Source: Fragilaria radians
Taxonomy: Eukaryota; Bacillariophyta; Fragilariophyceae; Fragilariales; Fragilariaceae
Assembly: GCA_900642245.1 (NCBI GenBank)
Contig: CAAAJI010000084.1
Coordinates: forward strand, 147,317 to 167,202
DNA: 19,886 bases
Direction of reading: 5' to 3'
Positions 19,226-19,886 of this stretch are shown in pieces. Every line of letters starts with the position of its first letter. Within the stretch, counting starts at the first letter, position 1. Below the pieces are notes generated by a model. The model was not told where the DNA came from. It saw only the letters and a list, made by a program, of their open reading frames with translations, and searched no databases. The translations under genes and the position numbers were made by a program.

Positions 19226-19886
19226 TGAAGTTTGCCTTAAGTTTTTCAGGCGCGTAAATTTGGCAAGCCCGTAAGTACATCAGTAAATTCAATCAGTGCA
19301 CCTCGCTTGAATGTGCTCTATCTCAGCATTAGGTTTCCCTTTACTAATGAGGCAGGCTCAAACTTGTTCGTTAGCCTCTCCCAACCCACTTCTCAATCTC
19401 ATCTACTATATTCAATCAAGTATTTAACTACTATTATTTTATAGAATACAGTGAGCTCATTATTTTTTCTCAAAGAAGTGAAGTATATTTTACTCTTCCT
19501 TCACAAGTTGTCATCCTGTTCAACATTGAGATTGGATTCTTCTTGTCTATAATTGTCAATGATGCGGATCTAATACCAATATCTTTTTCACCTATTTGAA
19601 TCCATGTTCAAATCAGTCTCCCCACTCCAAGGTAATAAATATGACATGCCATGTGTGGAAGCTTATCTAGTCAGTTACTCTCACAGGTTAACATACAACT
19701 CTCTAGTTTTTAGGCTCCCTAAGCCTAGGATATAGCAAAAATCAATACTTGTTTGATAGCTATTTGAATGGCAAATAGAGCTTCATTTTTCAACATGTGG
19801 TTGATAAGAACTATACGTTTTATCTGAGACATCAAGGCTAAGTCCATATTTGGAAGGGGATAGATAATATGTCAAACTAAAAATTC
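19226..19886. other. Upstream region of the ubiquitin protease gene, no other gene
   Basis: This AT-rich sequence must hold the promoter of the minus-strand ubiquitin protease gene. No ORF, repeat or RNA gene is supported. I see no defined promoter element. Confidence 0.5.

Noticed and set aside
1..19886. CRISPR arrays, bacterial operons, tRNA or rRNA genes
   Set aside because: No spaced direct-repeat array, no operon-like gene packing, and no RNA gene recognised by eye; the spliced genes mark this as eukaryotic nuclear DNA.

Overview
The window looks like nuclear DNA of a photosynthetic stramenopile, most likely a diatom. It is AT-rich and loosely packed, with genes on both strands. Introns are short (54 to 86 bases, GT..AG). 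A decayed reverse transcriptase ORF is of a kind I recall as abundant in diatom genomes. Two adjacent genes begin with signal peptides, as expected for proteins sent to a complex plastid or its surrounding compartment. The species cannot be fixed from this sequence.

Left part, 1-6.6 kb, is mostly broken DNA. A reverse transcriptase element relic lies on the minus strand at about 1200-2820 and still shows recognisable motifs. Next to it, at about 2830-3862, is a second frame-broken minus-strand coding relic carrying a 27-base tandem repeat. One small plausible gene, a 70-residue twin-CX9C-like protein, sits at 3964-4176. From 4.2 to 5.6 kb I see splice-like signals but no gene model that holds. 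A third relic, on the plus strand at about 5596-6420, encodes an arginine/lysine-rich protein that may belong to a repeated family.

Middle part, 6.6-11.7 kb. A two-exon gene at 6668-7519 encodes a 265-residue cysteine-bearing protein that I cannot name. Convergent to it is a two-exon (possibly three-exon) gene at 8295-9982 for a membrane-anchored glycosyltransferase-like protein. The 1.8 kb between that gene and the next holds decayed coding-like pieces and a CRE-type palindrome.

Right part, 11.7-19.9 kb. A three-exon gene at 11767-15048 encodes a complete 1048-residue P-type cation ATPase whose membrane ion-binding positions differ from those of calcium pumps. At 16627-17997 is a RluA/RluD-family pseudouridine synthase with a signal peptide, probably a plastid rRNA modification enzyme. 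Convergent to it, 112 bases away, is a ubiquitin-specific protease at 18110-19225 that also starts with a signal peptide. In diatoms this arrangement suggests the deubiquitinase of the periplastid (SELMA) import system.

The genes do not form a pathway or operon; this is an ordinary eukaryotic neighbourhood. The points most worth following are the signal-peptide ubiquitin protease, the ATPase with lost acidic ligands, the unnamed 265-residue protein and the relic elements.
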